Assembly (NCBI GenBank): GCA_038496445.1 | Contig: JALMLS010000507.1 | Location: 248,001-312,000, forward strand | Source of the DNA: Trichosphaerium sp. ATCC 40318 | Taxonomy: Eukaryota > Discosea > Flabellinia > Trichosidae | Length of the DNA: 64,000 nucleotides | Direction of reading: 5' to 3' | Shown here: positions 1 through 9,215 of the stretch, in pieces | Layout: each line of letters opens with the position of its first letter | Numbering within the stretch: position 1 is the stretch's first letter | Translations under genes and position numbers: made by a program | The notes under the pieces: model-generated | What the model saw: only the letters and a program-made list of their open reading frames with translations | What the model was told of the DNA's origin: nothing | Databases searched by the model: none

Positions 1-78
1 ACTCTTTTATTTATCCATTTTGTCCCTTGTGAAGAAACATAATGCCTTTATTTTCCTTTTTCCTAATCTCTCTTGTAG

Positions 79-1020
79 CACACAGCAAGCGTGTGAACTC
101 TTGTGCGTTCTCAAAAGATGGTAATTACCTCTTTACATCTTCTATGGATCATACTGCTCGTATTTTTGATGTTAAGTCTGGGAAAGAACTTAACTGTCTT
201 CGTGGTCACACACGTAATGTTTTTATACTCTCTGCATCACATGACTCTCGGTTTATTGTTACTGGGAGTGAAGATAAATCTATTAGGTACGAAACCTTAA
301 ACATTGATGTAGTGTTGAGGGTTTTTATAGGCTCTGGGATGTTGAGTCTGGCGATGAGTTGGGTGTTCTTTCGGGTCATTCTGATTGGGTTACTGGTATC
401 GCATTTTCTCCATACAGTAGAAGAATTGTTTCAGCATCAAGAGATGCTACAATGAAAATATGGAACAGTGAAACAGGAGCACAATTGGATACAATGAAAG
501 GTCACACAAAAACTATTTTGCAGGTAACCTCTTTTTTTTTTTATTTATAAGTAGACGCCTCTTTATACTCACGTGTTTCTTTTTAGGTTGTTTACTCTCC
601 TAATGGTAAATATATTGCATCAGGTTCAGAGGATGAAACAGTAATTGTTTGGGACGCATTCACGCACAAGCAAAAGATAACAATCAAGTACGAAGCAAAG
701 GAAATCAGCGAATGAAGCTAATCGTTCTTCAAAAGGGGCCATACCAATGAAGTTACTTGCTGTGGCTTCTCTCCAGATTCTAGATATGTAATCAGTGGTT
801 CTTCTGATAAAACTGTACGCGTATGGGATATTGAGACAGGTACATTGATCGGCTTTGTAACAATGGTTTTCTTACTATTTTCTTAGGAAAACAAGTATGG
901 ATATTCCACTGCAATGGTGGTGTAGTTTCCTGTATGATGCCTAAAAAAGATATGATACTCGCGGGAGATAGTGCAGGCTGTCTTTACGTACTGAAACTAG
1001 TAAACCTATTGGATGTGTAG
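79..1020 (+). CDS. WD40-repeat protein, 5' end outside window
   Basis: The window opens inside an intron (acceptor ctcttgtag). Five exons are visible: 79-286, 331-523, 587-687, 736-839 and 887-1020, joined in frame by introns of 44-63 nt. The conceptual product carries at least four WD40 blades. Signature ends are seen as LWDV, IWNS, VWDA and VWDI, each preceded by a GH dipeptide and a serine-rich strand such as [12 protein letters not shown]. These repeats fold into a beta-propeller that serves as a protein-interaction platform, so the specific role cannot be read from the sequence. The stop is TAG at 1018-1020. The first blades lie upstream of the window, so total length is unknown. Confidence 0.88.
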
Positions 1021-2303
1021 GCGAAAAACTTGACAACAATATGTATTGAATAAATATTAATATTCTGGTATTGTACTTCCCTCTCCTCCGAACCAAAAAG
1101 ATTAGTTGTTGAATAGTCCCAATATCACTTAAAGGCGTACTTAAGTGAACTCAAATAGTCAACATTCACAAAAGTGCACAAATTAAATTACACTTTAGAA
1201 GACGACTTTTCTACGACTGTTAAAATTCCGTCGACCTTTTTTCATTAAACCTATACGCAATACGACTAACCACGTGATAACTTGAGATGGAAGAAGTAAC
1301 TGTAATTCGCTTACAAATACGTAAGTGTTTACACCCAACCATCGTTTGATATCTGGTGGGCTTAATATGGGTGTTTTGAGCGTTAAAACGAACAACAGCA
1401 GTGTTTTGAACGATCGAATAGTAAAAATTTTTACAAAACTTTAAACAAACTTGCTGACAACCACTAGTACCGGTTTCGAATGGTAGGGATTACAACATAC
1501 ATGCAACGAACGATATCAGAGAGTACAGTGAAGGACTTTTGGCTTATTTAATTGAGAAATACAGTCAATACAGGAAAGTTAAACTGACGTCAAAGTGGAT
1601 TGATAAAGGACACAAAATGATGCTAAAAGGAGTTAAATTACCTGATACCTTCCTCACCTTACCAATGCTGTTGATAAAATATTTCCATTCCCATGGGTTA
1701 AGGCTTGTTTCCAGCTCAAACTTTACAATGACATTTGCTCAACAGTAAACCGACCAAATAAAGGCCACACAGTTCAAATCATCAAGTTCTCTACTTTTTT
1801 TCCCACATGTTGAAACCGCTCATTTTAAAAGCGAAATGAGACGTAAGCTCATTATGTGGTTAGGTAAAAAAGTGGATTTGAGTAAGTGCAATATTTGCGT
1901 CTATGAACTGCTTTCACTTTTGGTGGAGGTGTACTAAAAGATTTAAGTTCTTTATCTTTTTTTGTGACATCATGGATTTCTCTATGCATTAAAGGATTTA
2001 AGAAAATAATGGGATATGAAGATCAAGGAATAACCAGTAGTGTATGGACATATATACTGTCATGTTCCGTTCGTTGCCAATTTACCTTTGTCACTTTACT
2101 GAAAGGTATCCTGAATGGGTGTAGCAAATCCTCTAACAGCTCCTGATTGGTCTGTATGCGATTCTGTGCTACCGTCTGCTTCTCAAAAATCTTTATAGAG
2201 TATCACAGAATCGTTTCCATCAAACTACTTTGATCTTAAAAATATCTTCAACTGAAGAAACAAAAACCTACATGTAACTGTTGTACCAAGACCCATAGCT
2301 ATA
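1021..2303. other. Intergenic stretch without a supported gene
   Basis: About 1.3 kb with only short open frames on either strand (for example 1539-1748 +) that lack recognisable motifs or consistent splice partners. It contains a CACGTG site at 1271-1276 and a small imperfect palindrome built from two cttaag-like halves near 1127-1148. I see no gene I can support. Confidence 0.6.
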
Positions 2304-2640
2304 ATCACCTTAATTGGCCATTTTCATACCATTCCTTGCATTCTCCTTCTTCTTTGCCGTTAATACAATTACATTGCTTCTCTATTTGGCCACTTGTATT
2401 CTCCATCTGTTCACCGTCACTGTAATTGCTTTGGCCATCATTATGCCACTGCCAGTACAGTCTTTTTTGATTGCCATCAGCATAGTTACCACGTTTAACT
2501 TGTTATTGATTCTTTGCCATTTTCTGTGCTTGTTCATGTCACTTTTGGTCATTGCTGCCTGTTTCCAAATAAGCCCAAGTTAAATACACAAATGAGTCCA
2601 AATCGATAATACCAAGTTGAATCTCAACTGGAAGTAGTAG
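2304..2640 (-). pseudogene. Decayed copy of the MORN-like repeat gene at 58.3-59.8 kb
   Basis: On the minus strand, 2580-2640 matches the start of the intact gene (LPVEIQLGIIDLD here, LPVEIHLCIIDFD there). It then jumps straight into degenerate repeat units such as YWQWHNDGQ, CNCINGKEEGECKEWYENGQL and a stop. The nucleotide match continues just upstream of the shared start (tctcaactgg, agatggc-like), so the copy included the flank. The N-terminal ~60 residues after the start and most of the 16 repeats are missing. This is a truncated, internally deleted relic, and the hydrophobic open frame on the opposite strand is its shadow. Confidence 0.8.
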
Positions 2641-3012
2641 ACGGCAATTATCTGATTGCGCAGTAAATCTCTAGTAGGTACTCGATCTTGTGATTCATGT
2701 ATTCTGGTACCTTGTTTACAATAGTATTGGTATTAGTGAGCGTCACTGAATAAATAGCTTCCAGGTGGTTGTACACAACTTCAATTTCCGTCACTTATGC
2801 ACAAATAAACACAGTTCTACAACACACTCTGTATAAGATACGTTGTAACGCTTGTGTATTAGTTAAATCTGCATATTACATGAACAATTTGCAGAGCCAA
2901 AATAAGCTTCCAGCTGGTTATGGTAAAATGAAAGGTTGGTGTAGCATCATTGTAAGCCTCTGGGACGTGTTATTTTCATCCAAACTACTCTTCAAAAAAT
3001 AACCTTCAATAC
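2641..3012. other. Intergenic; no supported gene
   Basis: Short open frames only (for example 2769-3002 +) without recognisable motifs. The first ~100 bases may be residual flank of the MORN-like relic. Confidence 0.5.
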
Positions 3013-3048
3013 ACTAACAAGTTGAGTGAAAGTGACAAACTTGTTAGT
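3013..3048. repeat. 11-bp perfect inverted repeat (hairpin)
   Basis: actaacaagtt at 3013-3023 is exactly complementary to aacttgttagt at 3038-3048, with a 14-nt loop between. It lies about 40 nt before a long T tract. It could form a stem-loop in RNA from either strand. Its function is unknown. Confidence 0.7.
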
Positions 3049-3087
3049 AAAGGATTTTCTTCCAAAAATTTTTTTGGGTTTTTTTTT

Positions 3088-3088
<1 letters not shown>

Positions 3089-3121
<33 letters not shown>
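3089..3121. repeat. 33-nt uninterrupted T tract (A tract on minus strand)
   Basis: This is the longest homopolymer in the window. Other T runs, even in intron 3' ends, reach about 15. It is preceded by further T-rich sequence from 3066. On the minus strand it follows directly after the stop codon of the ORF at 3121-3390, as a poly(A) tail would follow a reverse-transcribed message. Confidence 0.85.
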
Positions 3122-3390
3122 CACATTCTTGGGCTTCCGCCTTCGAATGCCATTTTTGCTAGATCTATGTCATAGCTGGATATCATTACGATATTTGATA
3201 CGCCTGTAGGTGGGTAGTAGAGGTCTTCTACCTGTGGGTCCCAAGTCAGAGCGTAAGTGTAGTTTGGTCTGGTGTGAACCAGGATGCTTTTAGGGACTGT
3301 GACCGTGACTTTAATCACTAATGGTCTGCCCAGAAGAGAATTGTATTTTTTACGAGCGTACTTTCGCACTGCTCGGAGTAGTCTTGACAT
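3121..3390 (-). CDS. Unrecognised 89-aa ORF ending directly in a poly(A)-like tract
   Basis: The open frame starts MSRLLRAVRKYARKK and ends with the TGA whose last A begins a 33-nt A run. The N-terminus is basic and the middle is rich in beta-branched residues (VIKVTVTVPKS); the C-terminus contains SSYDIDLAKMAF. I do not recognise the family. A stop codon abutting poly(A) with no 3' UTR is typical of retroposed sequence or the 3' end of a poly(A)-terminated mobile or viral RNA copy, and unlike the other genes here. Whether it is expressed cannot be judged. Confidence 0.4.
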
Positions 3391-3827
3391 GTCAAGCAGA
3401 AGTATAGATATTAGTTGTAGTATTCGTATGCTTCCACTAGATAAAAAATCGAATTTGCTTTTAACCTAGTAATTTCTTGTTGCAAAAAAATTGTGGTTTC
3501 CTACAGTTTTTGAGAAAACCGGTCCAGTGTGTTGTACACGTTAATCTAAGCATATAATAGCCAATCGATAGTAGATATACGGATTTTGATGTTGGGTTTT
3601 AAGATATGGAGTTATGAAGTAAATCGGGATTGCAATGTTGAGAAACAAATGTGAAAAAAAGTGAAATTCGAAAAAGACTCAAAAGCAACTTACACCGGTT
3701 TCTGCGTTCGTATGTGGTATCTTCCACGCGTATTTTGAGACTCATTTATGTTTAAAAGGGATATTAAGTCAACACAAAATAATAAGAATCTGAAGAACCG
3801 AGAATATGCGTAATCAACCTTTATTTA

Positions 3828-4356
3828 CTGGTGGTATGTTATTAATGTAAAGAAAGGTGTTTCCGTGTTGTTTTGATCCAAAAAAACGTCGATCTTTCTG
3901 TTGTAGCTTCCCTCAAGCTGTTGTCGCTCAAAATATGCCTCGATTTTATAACGTAAGGAATCATAGCGTTGGTGACGGTTTGAACCTCTTACCTGCCTTT
4001 TCGGTTTCAAAAAAACGTGATCGTACCGTTACCGAGTTTCAGTTGATTTTTGCTCTCAAACAAGCTTGTATGTAATATGAGAGATAGCCGGAAAAACTGT
4101 AACCTTTTTAGCGCTCTTTCAGTTCAAAATAGTATTTTTCTTTCTTTTGTAGACTCTACTACATTAGCAAGAGCCACAACATGTACCTCTTCGATTCACG
4201 ATACTTCAAAGCTCTTTCGAGCTGGTTCTGCACCAACAACAGCATCACAGCTGAAAACTCGTAAGTACGGCTCATCAGCTTGTTATGACCCATAGAATAC
4301 AAGCGCTTTCCATGATCTACATACTTACGGTTCACGCCTTTGGCAACCGTTCGCAT
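3828..4356 (-). other. Possible minus-strand coding fragments, unresolved
   Basis: Two open stretches on the minus strand (4356-4159, and 4010-3828 ending at TAA) read as plausible protein, for example RYKIEAYFERQQLEGSYNRK. The second could begin after an intron with a gtacgatcacg donor. However, the plus strand of 4151-4261 also has an acceptor (ttttgtag) and donor (gtaagtacg) around an open frame, so strand is ambiguous. I recognise no family. The remaining sequence from 3391 to 5160 shows nothing I can support, including the 153-aa minus frame at 4880-5341, which overlaps the acetyltransferase antisense. Confidence 0.25.
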
Positions 4357-5160
4357 ACTGCATAGGATTATGACTCAATAGACTTTGGTCGCTCACAATA
4401 GATACATTGCGAATCTTCAAGGCTTTTGACAAGTGTTGTTGAAAAATGCTGAATTTTTCATTTTTGATATATACTCGCCTCAGACTGAATGCACCATGGG
4501 TCGCAGCAACCCGCTGTAGGTTTCGTCATGTAAGCACATAAGAAGATAATACAATTGGAAGATGCAAGGCAAGAAACTAATTTTGTTGGCTACCATGCAG
4601 CACAGCGCTCGAGAGCTGTGAAGCTGTTGTTGTCTTTAAAAAACAGTTTTACTGAAGAATCACAAGGTCAACTTCGAAATATTCAAAACCCTCCACAACA
4701 AATTTCACGAAGCCATTAGCGCATAACCAACCTACCGTAATTTTAAACTGTAAAATATTGTACAATAGACCGAATACAAAAGTTGTAAACCACCTTTGTT
4801 TATTGAGTACTTGGGTGCGTATATGTTATTTGCTTTCAATACTATTTGTCTTCCAAACAAATCCTTCACGTGGGTGACACTACAAAGCGATTACAATAAT
4901 CCCAAAATTCAACTTTCTCACAAAAACAAAAGAGTATTGAGTGCTTTGCTCTTGGGTATCACTTGTCTTCGTCTTTCGTTTATAAAGCAAGTCTAAAACA
5001 AGATCAAGGTTTGTAAACAAGTGTACGGTAGCTGACCAAATCTGACGTTGACTAGAACACAAGGCACCAATATCAGAACAACCTAACGCACAGAAAGTAC
5101 TTACTATTCTTTGAACAGATAATTCGTCACATTCTGTAAACATAGTATTACACACCACTA

Positions 5161-5723
5161 ATGAACGATAGACTAGAACATGTACAATGGGAATACAAAG
5201 GATACATTGTATCAAGCGATATAACAAACATCTCCGTTGACTCCGTACACGACTATCTATGCAACCAATCCTACTGGGCCAGAGGACGCACCAAAGAAGT
5301 ACGAGAATCTCATACATGCTATCAAACAGCTCTTTTAACAAAATCTGTTAAAGGCTGTAGAAGCGACAATAAAGAACTCGTATTGCTTCGTTGTATATCA
5401 TAATGATAAAACAGTTGGGTTTGCGAGATACCTAACAGATTTTACAACTGTAGCTATTCTGAGGGATGTATTTATACTACCAGAGCATCAAAACAAGACA
5501 ATAGGTAATGAAAACACAACACTTGAAGCCCCACGCCACGTGTTTTATTTTTAGTCTTTTTCGTGATTTCTGTGCTAAGAGATGTAAAGGTCGTTTTTTC
5601 ATACAGTGCATCGTCAATAAACACCCATTATTCTCAACAATAACTGTTGCACTTGAGACTAATGCAGAGACGGAGAGATTCTATATACAACACGCTCAAT
5701 TCGAAAAATCAAAACGAAAGTAA
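5161..5723 (+). CDS. GNAT (GCN5-related) N-acetyltransferase
   Basis: Three exons, 5161-5298, 5354-5504 and 5590-5723, give an in-frame 140-aa protein, close to the usual size of a stand-alone GNAT domain. Motif B/D-like text is seen in exon 1 (YWARGRTKE). The central strand FVVYHNDKTVGFARYLTD and DVFILPEHQNKTIGRFF fit the acetyl-CoA binding motif A region, though the usual Q/RxxGxG/A loop is degenerate (QNKTIG). The end ALETNAETERFYIQHAQF resembles the C-terminal motif. The family transfers an acetyl group from acetyl-CoA to an amine; the substrate cannot be predicted. The second intron (5505-5589) uses a distal acceptor (gatgtaaag); the nearer tttttag acceptor would break the frame. Confidence 0.8.
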
Positions 5724-5955
5724 GCTCGAAAACCATTTTATCTTTTTAATGGTCAAGTTTACCAATATCACGTGATTTTTCGCTTATGTTTGTTTACAAT
5801 AGTTTTTTCAAACGCCCTGTGAAAGCTCCTGGCGCACACGCTTAAAGACAGATAGAGAGACAATTCACAATACGAACAAAATAAGTAAAAAAATAAAACA
5901 ACTCGAACCTTGTGCAAACAAATTTGCCAATTATATTGCACATAAAAGTACATTT

Positions 5956-8900
5956 CTAACCTTGGAAGCCTGGTGGGTAACCGGATGGATAAGCCTATAG
6001 GGAAAAAAGCGTCAGAGAAGATAGTCCAACACAACAAAACAATTGTCAAAAAGATTATATATAACATACGCCTTGTCCTTGTCCTTGTTGTTGACCTGGT
6101 TGTGCTGGTTGCTGTGGTGGGTATCCAGTTTGTTGCTGTTGTCCTGGTTGTTGAGGCGGATATCCAGTTTGCTGTTGTTGAGGCGGATACTGCCCCTGCT
6201 GTTGACCTTGTTGCGGAGGGTATCCAGTTTGTTGTTGTGGAGGATATTGTTGCTGTTGTCCTGGTTGTTGAGGCGGATACCCAGTTTGTTGTTGCTGAGG
6301 TGGATACTGTCCTTGTTGTTGTGGAGGGTATTGACCGTTACTACCATATTGTGGTTGTTGAGGCGGGTATCCAGTCTGTTGTTGCTGTGGTGGGTATTGA
6401 CCTGGGTTGCTACCGTACTGGCCTGGATTGCTTCCATATTGTGGTACAACAGTTTGTTGTGGGCTGTTATACTGAGGTGGTGGCGTATTGTAATTTGCGA
6501 AGGGATTTGTGGTTGGGGCTGGATTTGCTTTATAAATAGTTTAATTCAGCGAAAACTGAAAAAAAAAAGCGTAATAAATACGTACGTGCAACACCGTATG
6601 GACTTTGGGTTTGTTGAGGAGGTACGTGCATCTGAACAGGAGATCCCAATAAGTTAGGTTGAGGCTGTTGAGGCGGTGTAATCATCTTAAAATGCAATCA
6701 ATTATTTGCTTGTAAATTTAAAAACATTTAAATTATTTGAAGCGTAAAAGACAACTGGTGTATTTAAATGCGTAAAATACCTGTGGTTGCACTGGTGGAT
6801 ATGCTACAGGTTGTTGAACTAAAGAACATCAGTTAAAAGAAATCCCAGAGGCGTGGGGTAGTGTTTGTTTGTGGGTTTTTTTCGAGTTTTTGAAGCGAAA
6901 ACAAAAATACTATAAGTATGAGTTTGATTGTTACACGGAAAAAAAGCTGATGAGAAGAAGTGATAATTACCTCTTCGCTGTTGTATTGGGGAACCTACAT
7001 TCATTCTTTTAGTAAAGAAAAAAAAGAAAGGAAAAAAAAAAAGGAGATTGTGGCTTGCCTGTCATATAGTCAATGAGAGCACCTTGGGCAGGTGCTGGTG
7101 GTTGTTGTTGTACTACAGGCTGTTGTATTGTTTGTACAGCAGGTGTTGTGACTGTCTGTTGTGTGACTGTTGTGACTTTCTTTACTTTTTTTGGAGCTTT
7201 CTTCAAGTGTTTACCCTCTTTAATATCAACAATAAGATCAACCCATTCCAATGCATCAGCAGGAAGCGCTAAAAAATAAAATTAATTAAGCCCAAATGAA
7301 AAGGAAGACAACGAGAAATGTTCTTATATTTATAAGACAAAAAAAAACACGTGTGAAAGTATTGTACCTGCACGGAAACGAAGAGGTTTCTTTACATTAA
7401 AAACAGAGAACATGACTTGATTTTGTGTTTGAGAATCCAAAGCAGCAGAAGAAATCTCTGGCATTGATAACCTGCCCTTTTCCTTCTAAAGAAATGCATT
7501 AGCCAAAAAAAAAAACAGACGTAAAACACAAGTTAACACTAACACACTTGCGTGTCAAAAAGACCAGGCTCGAGAAAGCTGGTAGTGCGCTGCACAGTAA
7601 AAACAAAAGAAAGAAAAAAATCACGTGACGTACCCTGTTTTTATCAAACCACACAAAGAACTGCGTATCACATTTTACCCAGTACAGTTTCCATCTCTTT
7701 TGACCCTTCTTTGTTACACTCTTATCCAAATATCCTTCTTTGAATAATACAACTTTGGATTTTGTATTCGATCCAGAAGTATCCAAACCGACAACTATAA
7801 CCGAAAAAATTCGTGTTGGCTTTCAATCCAATCGGTAGCGCGGAGAGGTTTTTTTTGATATTTTTTCCGTGTAACAAAACAAAAAAATTGTGATTTCTTT
7901 CTTTCTTGTCAATTGGTCACAAATGTCCAGTTGACAAGCTTGCTATATATCTATACAATAAACGTACGTGGTCCACCAACAGGTGCTGTGGTTGTTTGTT
8001 GAATAATTACTGGAGCAGGACTTAAAAAAAGCGTCAACGAAATAATAAGTCAAAACAAGAAACAAAAAAAAACAAATGTCGGGTATGGATTTTCGGGTTA
8101 AGCGTACGCCATTGTTGTTTGCTGAACAATAGTTGGGCCTCTCTCTATCATAATACCATTGAAACCACGACGAATAGGACGTCCTCCTGGTTTACCACCT
8201 GAATTTCTTAAAATAAAGTAAGCACGCGCAAAAACACTTCGGAGACGCTCCAAACGGCGTAGAAAAATTAATTGGAGTGTTTTGAACAGCAAAAACAAAA
8301 ACAGTTGACGTGCAGCTCACGAAAACCGAAAAAAAACGCCTGAATACCTGTGTTGTCTTCCAGTACCATCAGGGTTTATTATAGAGTAGCGTGTGCCGTC
8401 TCCGTGAGGTACTCTTGAGCCATACTGTCCAGCTAAAAAGGCTCTACAGGCAAATTAGGAACTGAAACCAAAAACGGGCAACAAGCAAGCTTTGCACAAC
8501 GTTAAGGATTAAACACGTGCCCTTCTAGACGTGCAGCAATGTCCTCTAAACGCACATTAAGCTATAGATGGTATAAAGAGCAACGTACCGAGAAATGGTT
8601 TAAAAGTATGGTCATCTTCCTGCCAAAACCAAGTACCCCTTAAAAATGTAAGAGGACGTATAAAACAAGTAGGGAAGGCAAATTTAAAGAAAATTGAGCG
8701 TATCCCATGTAGAATTGTGTTGTACCTTAATATTTTGCGCTTGTAGCCCGACCGCTTTTGTATTTGTTGTCTTGAGGCAAGTATTGCTTGGTATCTGCGA
8801 TAAACGTTATTTTTGCAATTTATAGATTTAAACATGCCTGCCGCCTACTAGATCTACTGCTGATCCTCCAGTAGACAACACAGTTTCAAGGATTTGAGAG

Positions 8901-8977
8901 TCCGCTTTAGAGTAACTCTTCCAGGTTCTTTTATCATCGTCTTGCCAAAACCACTGCGTTAGAGGTACCGTGTTCAT
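5956..8977 (-). CDS. Tandem WWE domains + PH domain + GYPPQQ-repeat protein
   Basis: Fifteen exons join to 1680 nt (559 aa): 8977-8838, 8794-8726, 8638-8589, 8545-8521, 8443-8348, 8206-8108, 8020-7968, 7794-7634, 7485-7368, 7268-7059, 6994-6971, 6818-6781, 6685-6586, 6527-6070, 5994-5956. The N-terminus MNTVPLTQWFWQDDDKRTW opens a WWE domain and a second begins GTWFWQEDDHTFKPF. WWE folds typically bind ADP-ribose or link ubiquitin machinery. A PH domain follows (GYLDKSVTKKGQKRWKLYWV). The C-terminal third is P/Q/Y/G-rich with about ten GYPPQQ/QYPPQQ units and ends GYPPGFQG. Such tails tend to be disordered and may drive assembly. Three introns (starting 8837, 8520 and 7058) need GC donors. 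The start is the only ATG just upstream of the first WWE tryptophan. Confidence 0.85.
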
Positions 8978-9215
8978 TTGCGGTTTTTTTGTTTCTGAAC
9001 TACTTTTTTTTTTTGGCCGTCGGCTGAACTGTTTTGACTTTGCTCTATTAAGACGGCGTACTTTAAGTTCTTACGCCACTTCTATTTTCATCGTCATTAG
9101 TAGGCCTACAACGTACGCGTTATAACTTTTTGGTTTTTTTGCAACCTTGCTTTCTACGCTAGTGCACAGGCAGTGGGAATAATTTGTTTACCGGCAGTTA
9201 ACGCTTTAATTTAGT
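8978..9215. promoter_or_regulatory. Divergent promoter region (inferred)
   Basis: About 240 bp separate two head-to-head starts (WWE/PH gene leftward, cytochrome b5/acyl-CoA dehydrogenase rightward), so both promoters must lie here or in the 5' introns. It contains a T-run at 9005-9014 and several acgcgt/tacgcg-like words. No specific element can be assigned. Confidence 0.4.

Noticed and set aside
1117-1150. Imperfect palindrome cttaaaggcgtacttaag-type, with a similar one near 48464-48485
   Set aside because: Only the ~20-bp palindrome is shared and the flanks differ. Two occurrences are not enough to claim an element end or a binding site.
2314-2583. Plus-strand 89-aa hydrophobic ORF resembling a multi-pass membrane protein
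   Set aside because: It is antisense to the MORN-like relic; the hydrophobic residues arise from the reverse complement of N/G/Q-rich repeat codons.
4880-5341. Minus-strand 153-aa ORF
   Set aside because: It overlaps the coherent three-exon acetyltransferase on the plus strand and has no recognisable domain.
5973-6657. Long plus-strand Val/Leu-rich ORFs over 6.0-6.66 kb
   Set aside because: They are antisense shadows of the GYPPQQ repeat exon of the WWE/PH gene.
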